From assembly GCF_009377345.1 (NCBI RefSeq), contig NZ_WBSL01000005.1, positions 117,267 through 181,266 on the forward strand: a stretch of 64,000 nt of DNA, written 5' to 3'. Origin of the DNA: Deinococcus terrestris (GTDB lineage: Bacteria > Deinococcota > Deinococci > Deinococcales > Deinococcaceae). Every line of letters starts with the position of its first letter. The stretch's first letter is position 1. Below, piece by piece: positions 51,852 through 64,000 of this stretch. Under the pieces are notes generated by a model, which did no database searches, was not told the origin of the DNA, and was given only the letters and a program-made list of their open reading frames with translations. Position numbers and translations under genes: made by a program.

Positions 51852-52346
51852 TCACGCCCCCCCTCCCCCGCCCAGCACGCGCTTCCAGGCCTGCTCGCGC
51901 TCGATCCAGCCTTTCAGGAGGCCGCTTTGCACCTGCGGCGTGTTCGGCAGCGCGGCGGCGAGTTCATCCGCGCCCACCGGCACGAAGCCGAAGCGCCGCC
52001 AGTAGTCCCCTGCTTCCTGCGAGAAGAGGTAGACCGTGCGGTCCCCGCGCAGACTGGCATAAGTCAAAGCCGAGGCCACGAGCGCCCGACCCAGCCCCTG
52101 CGAGCGGGCTTCCGGCAGGACGGCGGTCGAGCGGATCAGGGACGCGCCCTCGCCGTGCTCCAGGCCGATGCAGCCGCCCGGCACCCCGTTGAGGTCGGCG
52201 ATCCAGTAGGTGCTGCCCTCCGGCGTCACGCTGGAGCTGTGCATCTCGCAGCGCGTCAGCAGTTCGATGATGGTGGGGAAGTCGGCGGGCACGGCCTGGC
52301 GCAGCTTGACGTGCACTGTATCGAGGGGCGCGGGGATGTAAGTCAT
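51852..52346 (-). CDS. GNAT acetyltransferase, paralogue 2
   Basis: 164 residues; IGLEHGEGASLIRSTAVLPEARSQGLGRALV in part mirrors paralogue 1, and RGDRTVYLFSQEAGDYWRRFGFVPV completes the fold. GGAGG SD. Tandem duplication beside an ArgA-like gene suggests related substrates. Ends with a glycine-rich tail. Confidence 0.85.
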   Translation of the reverse strand: MTYIPAPLDTVHVKLRQAVPADFPTIIELLTRCEMHSSSVTPEGSTYWIADLNGVPGGCIGLEHGEGASLIRSTAVLPEARSQGLGRALVASALTYASLRGDRTVYLFSQEAGDYWRRFGFVPVGADELAAALPNTPQVQSGLLKGWIEREQAWKRVLGGGGGA

Positions 52347-52381
52347 GGGGAAGGCCTCCTCTGGGGGCGGGAAAGATAGGG

Positions 52382-52870
52382 TCAGACGGAGTCGGCGGTT
52401 TCGGCGGCGCGGGCGGCTTCCTTAAGGAAGTACCGCAGACCCGCCCCCGCGCTGGCGTCCGTGTTCCAGCGGGGAATGACATGCAGGTGAACGTGCGGGA
52501 TGTGCTGCCCGCCCGCCGGGAGGACGTTCCAGCCCACCGTGTAGCCGTCGGGCTGGACGGTCGCGTCGAGGTGCGCCCTCACCTCGGCGAGCAGGGCGTG
52601 GGTGGCGGCGGCTTCCTCGGGCGTGAGGTCGAAGACCGTCTGGCAGGGGCGTTTGGTCACGATGATGCCGGAATAGGGCAGGCCCTCGGCGTACTGGGGC
52701 TGAAGCTGGCTATAAACACACAGGTCGTTCTGAATCGTCCAGCCCTCCCCCGTCAGGCGGCCCTCAGCGTTGGGAACGAGGGGGTTGTCCTCCGGCTGCG
52801 CGAGAAACTGCTCCCACTCCGCCTCCCGCTTCGCCAGCAGGGTGCCGTCCAGACTCACGGTGACCTTCAC
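52382..52870 (-). CDS. HIT-family hydrolase
   Basis: 162 residues with the histidine triad HIPHVHLHVIPRW, preceded by YSGIIVTKRPCQTVFDLTPEE. HIT proteins hydrolyse nucleotide phosphoramidates or dinucleoside polyphosphates. The GTG at 52870 overlaps the argH stop (GTGA), so it is co-translated with argH. Confidence 0.9.
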   Translation of the reverse strand: MKVTVSLDGTLLAKREAEWEQFLAQPEDNPLVPNAEGRLTGEGWTIQNDLCVYSQLQPQYAEGLPYSGIIVTKRPCQTVFDLTPEEAAATHALLAEVRAHLDATVQPDGYTVGWNVLPAGGQHIPHVHLHVIPRWNTDASAGAGLRYFLKEAARAAETADSV

Positions 52871-54276
52871 GAGAGGGCCGCCTTCGCCGCCGCGACCGCC
52901 TCGCGCACCCGCTCCGGTGCGGTGCCGCCGAAGCTCTGGCGGGATTTCACGCTCTCCTCGACCGTCAGCGAACGGGCCACGTCCGCGCCCAGGAGGGGGT
53001 GGGCGGCCCGCAGTTCCGCGTCCTCCAGCTCCCACAGTTGGCGACCCGAGCGCGAGGCCAGCCCGACGAGGCCGCCGACGACCTCGTGCGCCTCGCGGAA
53101 GGGCACGCCCTCACGGGCCAGGAAATCCGCGAGGTCGGTGGCGGTGGAAAAGCCCCTCGCCGCCGCCGCCTTCGTCACGTCCGCGTGCCAGACGGACTTC
53201 GGCAGCATGTCGGCGTAGAGCCGCAGCACGATGGAGAGGGTGTCATAGGAGTCGAACACGCCTTCCTTGTCCTCCTGAAGGTCCTTGTTGTAGGCCAGCG
53301 GCGTGCCCTTCACCACCGTCAGCAGGCCCATCAGGTTGCCGAACAGCCGCCCCGCCTTGCCCCGCGCGAGTTCGGCCACGTCGGGGTTTTTCTTCTGCGG
53401 CATGATGGAGCTGCCCGTGGTGTGCGAATCCGGCAGCGTCAGGAAGCCGAACTCGAAGGTCGAATAGAGGATCAGTTCTTCACTCAGCCGCGAGAGGTGC
53501 GCCCCCAGAATCGCCGCCGCCGACAGGAACTCCAGCGCAAAGTCCCGGCTGCCTACCCCGTCCAGGGAGTTGGCGGTGGGCCGGGCGAAGCCCAGCGCCT
53601 CGGCGGTGGCGTGCCGGTCGATGGGCCAGGGCGTCCCGGCCAGCGCGGAGGACCCCAGCGGCGACTCGTCCATCCGCTCGGCGGCGTCGCGGAAGCGGCC
53701 CTCGTCGCGCTCCAGCATGGCAGCGTAGGCCATGAACCAGTGCGAGAGCAGGATGGGTTGAGCTACTTGCAGGTGCGTGTAGCCGGGGAGGATAACGGCC
53801 TCTCTCCCATCGGAGGCCAGATGCTTTTCGGCCTCGCGGACCATCACCGCCCGCAACGCCCGCGTCCTGTCCGCGAGGTCGAGCGCCGCTTCCTTGGTAA
53901 AGAGCCGGAAATCCACCGCCACCTGATCGTTGCGGCTTCTCGCCGTGTGCAGCTTCCCCGCCACCGGCCCGATGCGGTCGCGCAGGGCGGCTTCCACGTT
54001 CATATGAACGTCCTCGCGGTCAAGACGCCACTCGAAGGTCCCGGCGCGGACTTCGGCCAGGATGCCCTGCAAGCCCTCCTGAATCTGCGCGACTTCCTCC
54101 GGGGTCAGGATGCCGACCTGCCCCAGCATCGCCACATGCGCGAGCGAACCGCGAATGTCCTGCTCGGCGAGGCGTTGGTCGAACCCCACGGAGGCGTTGA
54201 ACAGCTCGACGAGGCCGTCGGTGGCTTCGGCGAAGCGGCCCCCCCAGAGCTTGGATTCTTGTTGAGCTTGAGTCAT
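52867..54276 (-). CDS. argH: Argininosuccinate lyase
   Basis: 469 residues with KLWGGRFAE, TAR-SRNDQVAVDFRL, and the fumarase-superfamily signature TGSSIMPQKKNPD. It splits argininosuccinate into arginine and fumarate. AAGGA SD. Followed with overlap by the HIT gene; 25 bp after a small membrane protein gene. Confidence 0.97.
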   Translation of the reverse strand: MTQAQQESKLWGGRFAEATDGLVELFNASVGFDQRLAEQDIRGSLAHVAMLGQVGILTPEEVAQIQEGLQGILAEVRAGTFEWRLDREDVHMNVEAALRDRIGPVAGKLHTARSRNDQVAVDFRLFTKEAALDLADRTRALRAVMVREAEKHLASDGREAVILPGYTHLQVAQPILLSHWFMAYAAMLERDEGRFRDAAERMDESPLGSSALAGTPWPIDRHATAEALGFARPTANSLDGVGSRDFALEFLSAAAILGAHLSRLSEELILYSTFEFGFLTLPDSHTTGSSIMPQKKNPDVAELARGKAGRLFGNLMGLLTVVKGTPLAYNKDLQEDKEGVFDSYDTLSIVLRLYADMLPKSVWHADVTKAAAARGFSTATDLADFLAREGVPFREAHEVVGGLVGLASRSGRQLWELEDAELRAAHPLLGADVARSLTVEESVKSRQSFGGTAPERVREAVAAAKAALS

Positions 54277-54301
54277 GAATGGTCCTTGCTGGCAGGAGAA
54301 G

Positions 54302-54475
54302 TTAGGGAAGGGTCAGCACGCGGAAGAGGGCCCAGAGCAGATACACCACCGTCAGCACGGCCCCGACGATAAGGACACCGCGCCGAAGGGACGGGGGCCG
54401 CCATTTCAGCAGGAAGCCCAGCAGGCCGAGCGTGGTGAGGATGGGCAAGCCGATCAGCAGGGTGAGACTGATCAC
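54302..54475 (-). CDS. Small two-helix membrane protein, 57 residues
   Basis: Starts at GTG 54475 with a GGAGGT SD 3 nt upstream, overlapping the upstream GNAT stop (GTGA). Two hydrophobic stretches (LTLLIGLPILTTLGLLGFLL and VLIVGAVLTVVYLLWALFRV) flank a short basic loop (KWRPPSLRRG). No family recognised. The tight coupling to its neighbour supports it being real. Confidence 0.65.
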   Translation of the reverse strand: MISLTLLIGLPILTTLGLLGFLLKWRPPSLRRGVLIVGAVLTVVYLLWALFRVLTLP

Positions 54476-54924
54476 CGGACCTCCTTCACCAGCACCACTG
54501 GAGGCGCACTCGCCGGGTTCGCGTGGGCGTACACGGCCCCCTCGTCCACCCGGTAGCCCAGGCGCTCGTAGAAGGGGACGACTTCGAGGTTGTACTGGCT
54601 GACGGCCAGCAGCACGCGGGCATAGCCGTCCCGCACCGCGACCTCCTCCACCGCCCGCACCAGTGCCGTGCCGATGCCCTGTCCGCGCACTTCCGGAAGG
54701 GTCGCCAGCTTGTTGAGGGTCAACGTCTCCGGCCCGTCGGGGCGCCAGCCCACGCAGCCCACCGCCCGCTCCCCGTCCCAGGCGAGGAAGCCCCCGCCCT
54801 GGCCCAGGCTCCAGGCCACATCTTCCGGGCGGGTGCGGCTCCAACTGGAGCGCGGGTCCATTCCGACGGCCATCATGACCCTGTGGAAGGCGGGCGCGTC
54901 GGCAGGGGTCGCGGCGCGAATCAT
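54472..54924 (-). CDS. GNAT acetyltransferase in the argG-argH interval
   Basis: 150 residues, motif A LATLPEVRGQGIGTALVRAVEEV and VPFYERLGYRV. ATG 54924 overlaps the next upstream GNAT stop (ATGA). Part of a run of overlapping genes from argG to argH. Confidence 0.87.
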   Translation of the reverse strand: MIRAATPADAPAFHRVMMAVGMDPRSSWSRTRPEDVAWSLGQGGGFLAWDGERAVGCVGWRPDGPETLTLNKLATLPEVRGQGIGTALVRAVEEVAVRDGYARVLLAVSQYNLEVVPFYERLGYRVDEGAVYAHANPASAPPVVLVKEVR

Positions 54925-55409
54925 GCGGGCGGCTCCAGGGTCAGGCGCAGTTCGGGGTGGGTGGATTCCACGAAGCCCAGCCGGTCGTACAGAGGGCGGC
55001 CCATCGGCGCGGCGTTGAGGGTGACCTGCCGCAACCCCCGCGCCCGGACCTCCTCCAGCACCGCTTCCATCAGCGCCTCCGCCAGTCCCCGACGGCGGTG
55101 GGCGGGGTCCACCGAGACGTTGAGGATGTGGCCTTTCTGGGTCGCGGGGTCCGCGAGGGTCGGAATCCGGGGAAAGACCATCAGCCCCGCGCCGCCCACC
55201 ACCGTCCCCTCCCACTCGGCCAGGAGGCCCACGTATTCGCCGGACGCGAGCGCCCCGCGCAGCCAGTCGGTCCAGAGGGGCACCTCCGCAGCGGCGGCCT
55301 CCGGGGTCAGGGTGTCCATGTCCACGAACATCTGGGCACGCTGCCGGGCGACGGCAGGCGCGTCGGCGGGGGTGGCCCGGCGCAGCGCGTACCCCTCCAC
55401 TTCCCTCAT
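54921..55409 (-). CDS. GNAT acetyltransferase in the argG-argH interval
   Basis: 162 residues, motif A NVSVDPAHRRRGLAEALMEAVLEE and GRPLYDRLGFV. I chose ATG 55409 (MREVEGYALRR), which overlaps the DinB stop (ATGA). Substrate unknown. Confidence 0.87.
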   Translation of the reverse strand: MREVEGYALRRATPADAPAVARQRAQMFVDMDTLTPEAAAAEVPLWTDWLRGALASGEYVGLLAEWEGTVVGGAGLMVFPRIPTLADPATQKGHILNVSVDPAHRRRGLAEALMEAVLEEVRARGLRQVTLNAAPMGRPLYDRLGFVESTHPELRLTLEPPA

Positions 55410-55852
55410 CCCCTCACCCGCTCCCAAATCTGCCCGAGGTGATGGCTCAGGTGACGGTCATAGTGTTCCAACAGCTCCCCCAGCGTGATCGGTTGCTTCC
55501 CATTCAGCCGCCCTACCGTGGCCCGCGCCGTGTGCAACCGCTCGGGCGGCAGCAGCGCGGCGAAGTGGGCCAGGTGGAGGTTGTAGGCGTGCCAGAGGTC
55601 GAGAATCTCGGCCCAGGGGCGCCCCTGCCAGTCCTGCGCGAGGTTCCAGGCGTCCTGGTCCCAGACCGGGAACACGAGGTCGTCTTCGGTTGCCATCCGG
55701 GCCCAGCGGGCGTGGTTGTTGCACGCCGAGTCCACCAGATGCCCCAGCACCTGCTTGGGGCTCCAGACGCCGGGGGCGGGAACACGGCTCACCGTCTCCT
55801 CGTCCAGGGTCCCGAGCCAGCTCTGAATGGCCCCGATCTCTTCCCGCCTCAT
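55406..55852 (-). CDS. DinB-family (four-helix, metal-binding) protein
   Basis: 148 residues, DinB_2 pattern with VLGHLVDSACNNHARW and the C-terminal HYDRHLSHHLGQIW giving three histidine ligands. Family members include thiol-transferases of low-molecular-weight thiols such as bacillithiol. Lies 3 nt after the argG stop. Confidence 0.87.
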   Translation of the reverse strand: MRREEIGAIQSWLGTLDEETVSRVPAPGVWSPKQVLGHLVDSACNNHARWARMATEDDLVFPVWDQDAWNLAQDWQGRPWAEILDLWHAYNLHLAHFAALLPPERLHTARATVGRLNGKQPITLGELLEHYDRHLSHHLGQIWERVRG

Positions 55853-55855
55853 GCC

Positions 55856-57091
<1,236 letters not shown>

Positions 57092-57209
57092 GGGTCGATT
57101 CTCTCCTGTGCGGGTGTGGGCCACACGAAATCCCCGGCGCGTGAACCCTCGGCCTGTCCAGATAGGAAGGCCGGGCGGTCAGCGTCGGGGGGGCAGGGTG
57201 GTCATGGCG

Positions 57210-57244
57210 TGTATGGATATACGCAGCAGGCGTATAGCTATTCA
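57210..57244. promoter_or_regulatory. Pair of ARG-box-like operators upstream of argG
   Basis: TGTATGGATATACG (57210-57223) and CGTATAGCTATTCA (57231-57244) resemble the ArgR box core TGAATnnnnATTCA. Their centres are 21 bp apart, the spacing of paired ARG boxes, which fits a hexameric ArgR. They lie about 120-150 bp before the argG start. Confidence 0.6.
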
Positions 57245-57289
57245 GGAGCGTAGCAGCATGGTCGAGGGGGCGCAAGAGCATTGGCAAAA

Positions 57290-57315
57290 CACCCCGGCCG
57301 CGAGGGACCGGGGTG
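57290..57315 (-). terminator. Terminator of the outer-membrane-like gene
   Basis: CACCCCGG (57290-57297) pairs with CCGGGGTG (57308-57315), followed by TTTT on the minus strand. Confidence 0.8.
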
Positions 57316-57333
57316 AGAGCGGCGAGAAGCGAC

Positions 57334-57798
57334 TCAGCGCAAATCGTAGTTCAGGCCCAGGCGCACGCCCGCGCCAAAGCCGAAGCCCGACCCGGCGGTC
57401 GTCACGCCGATGGTGGGGCCGACGTTGCCTTCCACGAACACGCTGAAGGGCTGGGCGATGTTGTAGCGCAGCCCGCCGAGGACATGCGGGTAGGCCGAGA
57501 CGCCGACGACCGACCCGACCGCCGCGCCCGCGCCCAGGCCAAAGCCGTAATAGGGCTCGAGGCCGCCGAAGCTTTGCCCGCTGATGTTCTGGAGGTACGC
57601 CACCTCGCCGCCCACGCGGAAGGCTCCCGCAAACAGCCCGGTGGTGCTGAGGTTCAGGCCGTAGCGCACCGCCGAGTTGGCCGTCAGGTCGGTCTGGTAG
57701 TGCAGGCCCGTCGTGGTGCCGATGTGCCCACCGACAGCGTCGGCTGCGGCGGTCGAGACGGCGCCCAGCGCCAGGAGTCCAAGCATCGTCTTCTTCAT
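57334..57798 (-). CDS. Secreted beta-barrel-like protein, 154 residues
   Basis: Signal peptide (MLGLLALGAVSTAAADA) then a glycine-rich sequence alternating hydrophobic and polar residues (PYYGFGLGAGAAVGSVVGVSA, then VLGGLRYNIAQPFSVFVEGN), like a small outer-membrane barrel, ending GVRLGLNYDLR. TAAGCT (57805-57810) 6 nt before ATG 57798 sets the start. No specific family assigned. Confidence 0.68.
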   Translation of the reverse strand: MKKTMLGLLALGAVSTAAADAVGGHIGTTTGLHYQTDLTANSAVRYGLNLSTTGLFAGAFRVGGEVAYLQNISGQSFGGLEPYYGFGLGAGAAVGSVVGVSAYPHVLGGLRYNIAQPFSVFVEGNVGPTIGVTTAGSGFGFGAGVRLGLNYDLR

Positions 57799-57804
57799 GG
57801 GTTC

Positions 57805-57810
57805 AGCTTA
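57805..57810 (-). promoter_or_regulatory. Leaderless -10 (TAAGCT) for the beta-barrel-like gene
   Basis: TAAGCT on the minus strand, 6 nt before ATG 57798. Confidence 0.45.
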
Positions 57811-57864
57811 GGCGGCGGCTCCCGTCCGGCACACCCCGCAAAATCTTTAGGAAGGCGCCGGGGC

Positions 57865-57870
57865 TATCCT
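57865..57870 (+). promoter_or_regulatory. Leaderless -10 (TATCCT) for the LysE-type exporter
   Basis: TATCCT then 7 nt then GTG 57878; the ATG at 57872 lies only 1 nt after the -10, so the GTG is the likelier start. Confidence 0.5.
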
Positions 57871-57877
57871 CATGCCC

Positions 57878-58489
57878 GTGCCTCCTTTCCTGCGCGGCCT
57901 GAGTCTGGGGCTATCCCTGATCGTCGCCATCGGGCCACAGAATGCCTTCGTGCTGCGGCAGGGGCTGGCTCGTCGGCACGCGCTGCTTGCCGCCCTGGCC
58001 TGCTCGCTGTGCGACACCCTGCTCACGGCGGTCGGGGTGCTGGGGGTGGGGGCACTCCTCGCGCGGTCCCCGGCGCTCGTCACCGCCGGGACGCTGGTGG
58101 GCGCGGCCTTCCTGGGGTGGTACGGGTGGCGCTCCTTTCGCTCGGCCCACCATCCGGTAACGCTGGATACCGGGGGGCAGGCGGCGGCGACCCCTGCCGC
58201 CGTGATCGCTACCGCCTCTGCCTTCAGTCTCCTCAATCCGCACGCGATTCTTGACACAGTGGTATTGATCGGCGGGGCCAGCGCGGGCTTGAGCGACCAG
58301 GCACGGTGGGCCTTTCTGGGGGGCGCGGTCGCTGCCTCGTGGCTGTGGTTTTTTGCGCTGGCCCTGCTCGCAGGCCGCCTCACATCGCTGATGCGCTCGG
58401 TGCGGGCGTGGCAGGTGCTGGACATCCTGATCGGGGCGATGATGTGGGTGATTGCGGCGGGGTTGGTCACCAGCCTACTTCAGAAATAG
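57878..58489 (+). CDS. LysE/ArgO-family amino acid exporter
   Basis: 203 residues with about six membrane helices and LysE/ArgO hallmarks: [44 protein letters not shown] and FSLLNPHAILDTVVLIGG. These export arginine or lysine in excess. The position between argG and carB supports arginine export. I chose GTG 57878 because of the upstream TATCCT box; ATG 57872 is the alternative. Confidence 0.87.
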   Translation: MPPFLRGLSLGLSLIVAIGPQNAFVLRQGLARRHALLAALACSLCDTLLTAVGVLGVGALLARSPALVTAGTLVGAAFLGWYGWRSFRSAHHPVTLDTGGQAAATPAAVIATASAFSLLNPHAILDTVVLIGGASAGLSDQARWAFLGGAVAASWLWFFALALLAGRLTSLMRSVRAWQVLDILIGAMMWVIAAGLVTSLLQK

Positions 58490-58492
58490 GTC

Positions 58493-58506
58493 TGCATAAC
58501 CTTGCA
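58493..58506. promoter_or_regulatory. ARG-box-like site before carB
   Basis: TGCATAACCTTGCA is a near-palindrome fitting TGnATnnnnnTnCA, 42-55 nt before ATG 58548. A CATACT (58531-58536) may be the -10. Single, imperfect site, so weak. Confidence 0.3.
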
Positions 58507-58534
58507 GCACCCTGTTCCCCCGATCCGTGCCATA

Positions 58535-61615
<3,081 letters not shown>

Positions 61616-61619
<4 letters not shown>

Positions 61620-62830
61620 GAAATCTACGTATGGAGAAAATCGTGCTGAGCAATGTGGGTGGAATATCTGACATTGGTATTGAGTTTACGAGTGGCTTGA
61701 ACATTATATGTGGAGAGAATGGTATAGGGAAAAGTACAATTTTAAAGTCAGTAGCTCAAGTCTTTTTCCCGTACAGGGCAGTAATAACACGCCGCTCTTC
61801 TGCTGAATCAGGTAAGCTCGCAGGCTCGTACAATTTTAATAACGTTTCGTTTCAATTCTCCTATGATATTTCTAAATTTTTTCCTTTAGGTGATGATCAA
61901 TTAGTATACAGTTTTGATATGAGAGAAATGTTAAAGAGTGTGATATTCATCCAACCTGATAGAGATTTCAACTACACACAACTTAACGCTATTGAGAGAA
62001 ATCCAAGCCGCGGGGTGTGGGATGTTCAAAACGTAACTTTTGAAAAATACAGATTTGATGTCCTGAAACAGTGGTTTGTAAACAGATCTTTATTCTCTGG
62101 ATTAGATAATAGCCTCGAACACCACCAAATAGAAAATTTGACGACGGCAAAGAACGCTATTGGACTTCTCGATCCCTCCACTAAATTCTTTTCTATAGAT
62201 GCAAAAACATTTGATATCACGCTTCTATCGAAAGGCGAGAAGATCTACTTGGAATATCTTTCATCGGGTTATAAATCCTGTGTGTTTTTAATATGGCAAA
62301 TTATAGCAGAGATAGAATTTAGATTCTCCGAAGACAAGGTGCCAGCGAAAGACTTTTCCGGGATCATCCTGATTGACGAGCTAGATGTTCATTTGCATCC
62401 TATATGGCAATCTAGAATTGCGAATGCAGTAGCAAAAACGTTCCCTAAAAGTCAGATAATAATAACCACCCACAGCCCACACGTACTGCAAACTGCTGAG
62501 GCAAATAGCGTTGTCGCACTACAAACTAATAGCAGCAATGAGCAGTTTGTCAAACACTTTAAGCTGGGTGAGTTCGGTTTTATGGGTTGGTCCGTTGAAG
62601 AAATCTTAAAGGATGTTATGGGACTAAAAGATTCAATATCACCCGTTTTAGACAGTAGACTCAAGGCTATAGATAACGCTATCGAAGAAGACGACGGAGA
62701 CGCGGCCAGAGAAGCATACGAACAACTTGACGATATGCTTCATCCCTCTAGTCCTCTGAGGAAGATTTACAAACTGCAGCTAGCCGGTTTAGGTGTCGAA
62801 GTACATGATAAAGCTAACCCGCAGACCTAA
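61616..62830 (+). CDS. ptuA: Septu-like defence ATPase PtuA
   Basis: 404 residues, an ABC/SMC-like ATPase: Walker [10 protein letters not shown] (33-41), a signature-like [16 protein letters not shown], Walker [14 protein letters not shown] and the switch [12 protein letters not shown]. This is the AAA_21-type ATPase of Septu systems, paired with an HNH nuclease. ATG 61616 overlaps carB's TGA, with CAGGAG 8 nt upstream inside carB. The sequence is AT-rich from the overlap onward, unlike carB, which indicates transfer. Other AAA/HNH defence pairs (retron-linked PtuAB) are similar, but no reverse transcriptase is visible here. Confidence 0.85.
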
Positions 62831-63545
62831 ACCCCCGGAGTTGACCGATGAAGTAGTCAATGAGTTGACTCAAGAATACAAGTTAAGCAAAAGTAGTGTA
62901 TGGAATCGTCCCTTCATAAAGGACGCCTTGATGCTTATGAGCCATAGCAAGTGTGCCTATTGCGAAGTCAAGCTAGATCACCGTGGCTCTAACATGGAGG
63001 TTGAACACTACCATCCTAAATCCCTATATGAAAATGAAGTCGTAGAGTGGAGTAACTTATTACCTTCCTGTAAAAGATGCAACGCAAGTAAAGGCAGTCA
63101 TGATACGAAGGCAGCACCTATAGTAAATCCATTTATTGATGATCCGAGAGATCATTTGGAATTAAAACAGTTTCGCTATAACCACATAACAGGAATCGGA
63201 AAAACCACCAAAGAAGAGTTGAATCTTAACGATGTAGATATACAGAGGGACCGTTTTCTAATATCGCTAACCGCTTCTCAGACACTCGAGAAACTTTCTA
63301 ATCTTCTTGAACAATATTTATCTGGGAATAAAAATAGCACCCGCACCCGCAATAACATCGTAAGAGGAATAGAGATTTTATTGCATGAGGCCGGCCCGGA
63401 GAGTGAATATTCTGCTATTGTTTCAACCACTTTGTTGAGTCACGAGCTATGGACTCCTATGGAGGAAGAGCTTAAGGCGCAAGGACTATGGAGCCAAATG
63501 ATGGAAGATCGCAAGAATTTAGCACTCTCCACAGCATACATTTAA
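62805..63545 (+). CDS. ptuB: Septu-like HNH endonuclease PtuB
   Basis: 246 residues. A CxxC (C50, C53 in KCAYCEV), EVEHYHPKS (H68, H70) and NLLPSCKRCNASKG (C89, C92) give a zinc-bound HNH/beta-beta-alpha-metal nuclease of the PtuB type, which starts with the typical [13 protein letters not shown]. It overlaps ptuA by 26 bp. Together they would cut nucleic acid when ATP levels or phage cues release the ATPase. AT-rich. The rest (residues 95-246) is helical and without other known motifs. Confidence 0.87.
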   Translation: MIKLTRRPKPPELTDEVVNELTQEYKLSKSSVWNRPFIKDALMLMSHSKCAYCEVKLDHRGSNMEVEHYHPKSLYENEVVEWSNLLPSCKRCNASKGSHDTKAAPIVNPFIDDPRDHLELKQFRYNHITGIGKTTKEELNLNDVDIQRDRFLISLTASQTLEKLSNLLEQYLSGNKNSTRTRNNIVRGIEILLHEAGPESEYSAIVSTTLLSHELWTPMEEELKAQGLWSQMMEDRKNLALSTAYI

Positions 63546-63639
63546 GACACGAGCAATTTTTATTTTAAAGCAGTACGCCGTTTAGGGCTTGAGTGACACG
63601 GCTTCGGGCAGCGTGGAGACGCGAAAAAATGGAGACGGT
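63546..63639. other. Gap between ptuB and the transposase start
   Basis: A T-rich stretch follows ptuB. GTTTAGGGC occurs at 63580-63588 and again at 63665-63673. The left end of the insertion sequence is probably here, but its terminal repeat cannot be confirmed because the right end lies outside the window. Confidence 0.35.

Positions 63640-64000
<361 letters not shown>

Overview
The window looks like a chromosomal segment of a Deinococcus species. The backbone is strongly GC-rich and carries a bacterial V-type ATPase operon, a eukaryote-type topoisomerase IB, ThyX instead of ThyA, dense operons with ATGA/GTGA stop-start overlaps, and about twenty genes whose start codon lies 5-8 nt after a TANNNT -10 hexamer, which is the leaderless-mRNA architecture known from Deinococcus. 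No rRNA, CRISPR array or complete insertion sequence is present. There is one tRNA, Leu with anticodon UAA.

Layout. 1-2.6 kb: a visibly AT-richer mobile segment with a truncated CDS at the left edge, a structured non-coding stretch, a small HTH (excisionase-like) gene coupled to a PD-(D/E)XK-type nuclease, and a tyrosine integrase next to tRNA-Leu. The word CTGTGA/TCACAG occurs 16 times in this segment. 2.7-19 kb: housekeeping genes (zapE, S4-domain ylmH, rlmB, aldose epimerase, an HtrA-type protease, a PadR/membrane-protein pair, EVE protein, thyX, PlsC-like acyltransferase), then a complete branched-chain amino acid ABC transporter (livG-F-K-H-M) and an SDR/thiolase pair. 19-23 kb: SDR-like/nrdR, a zinc-ribbon protein and Nudix/dnaB on the minus strand. 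23-25 kb: an AT-rich pilin plus O-antigen-ligase-like cassette, probably a pilin and its glycosylating enzyme. 25-37 kb: a DUF1802 protein, a lipoprotein, a methyltransferase-gpsA-HD operon, then the nine-gene V-ATPase operon (G/H-I-K-E-C-F-A-B-D) on the minus strand.

37-50 kb: amt-glnK, an M42 peptidase, pth, DUF427, a lactate/glycolate-oxidase-like enzyme, a MarR regulator with a palindromic operator inside its promoter, and a DNA-metabolism block of DoxX/topoisomerase IB followed by one ORF joining a photolyase to a uracil-DNA glycosylase. 49-61.6 kb: an arginine/carbamoyl-phosphate cluster (carA, N-acetylglutamate-synthase-like GNAT, two paralogous GNATs, HIT, argH, two more GNATs, DinB, argG, a LysE/ArgO-type exporter, carB). 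A pair of ARG-box-like sites with 21-bp centre spacing lies upstream of argG.

61.6-64 kb: a low-GC two-gene ATPase/HNH module that matches Septu (PtuA/PtuB) anti-phage defence. Its first start codon overlaps the carB stop codon, and it is followed by the beginning of an IS982-like transposase that runs off the window. The most notable items are the photolyase-UDG in-frame fusion, the Septu module grafted onto carB, the foreign pilin/ligase cassette, the word-biased left mobile segment, and the ARG-box and MarR regulatory architecture.
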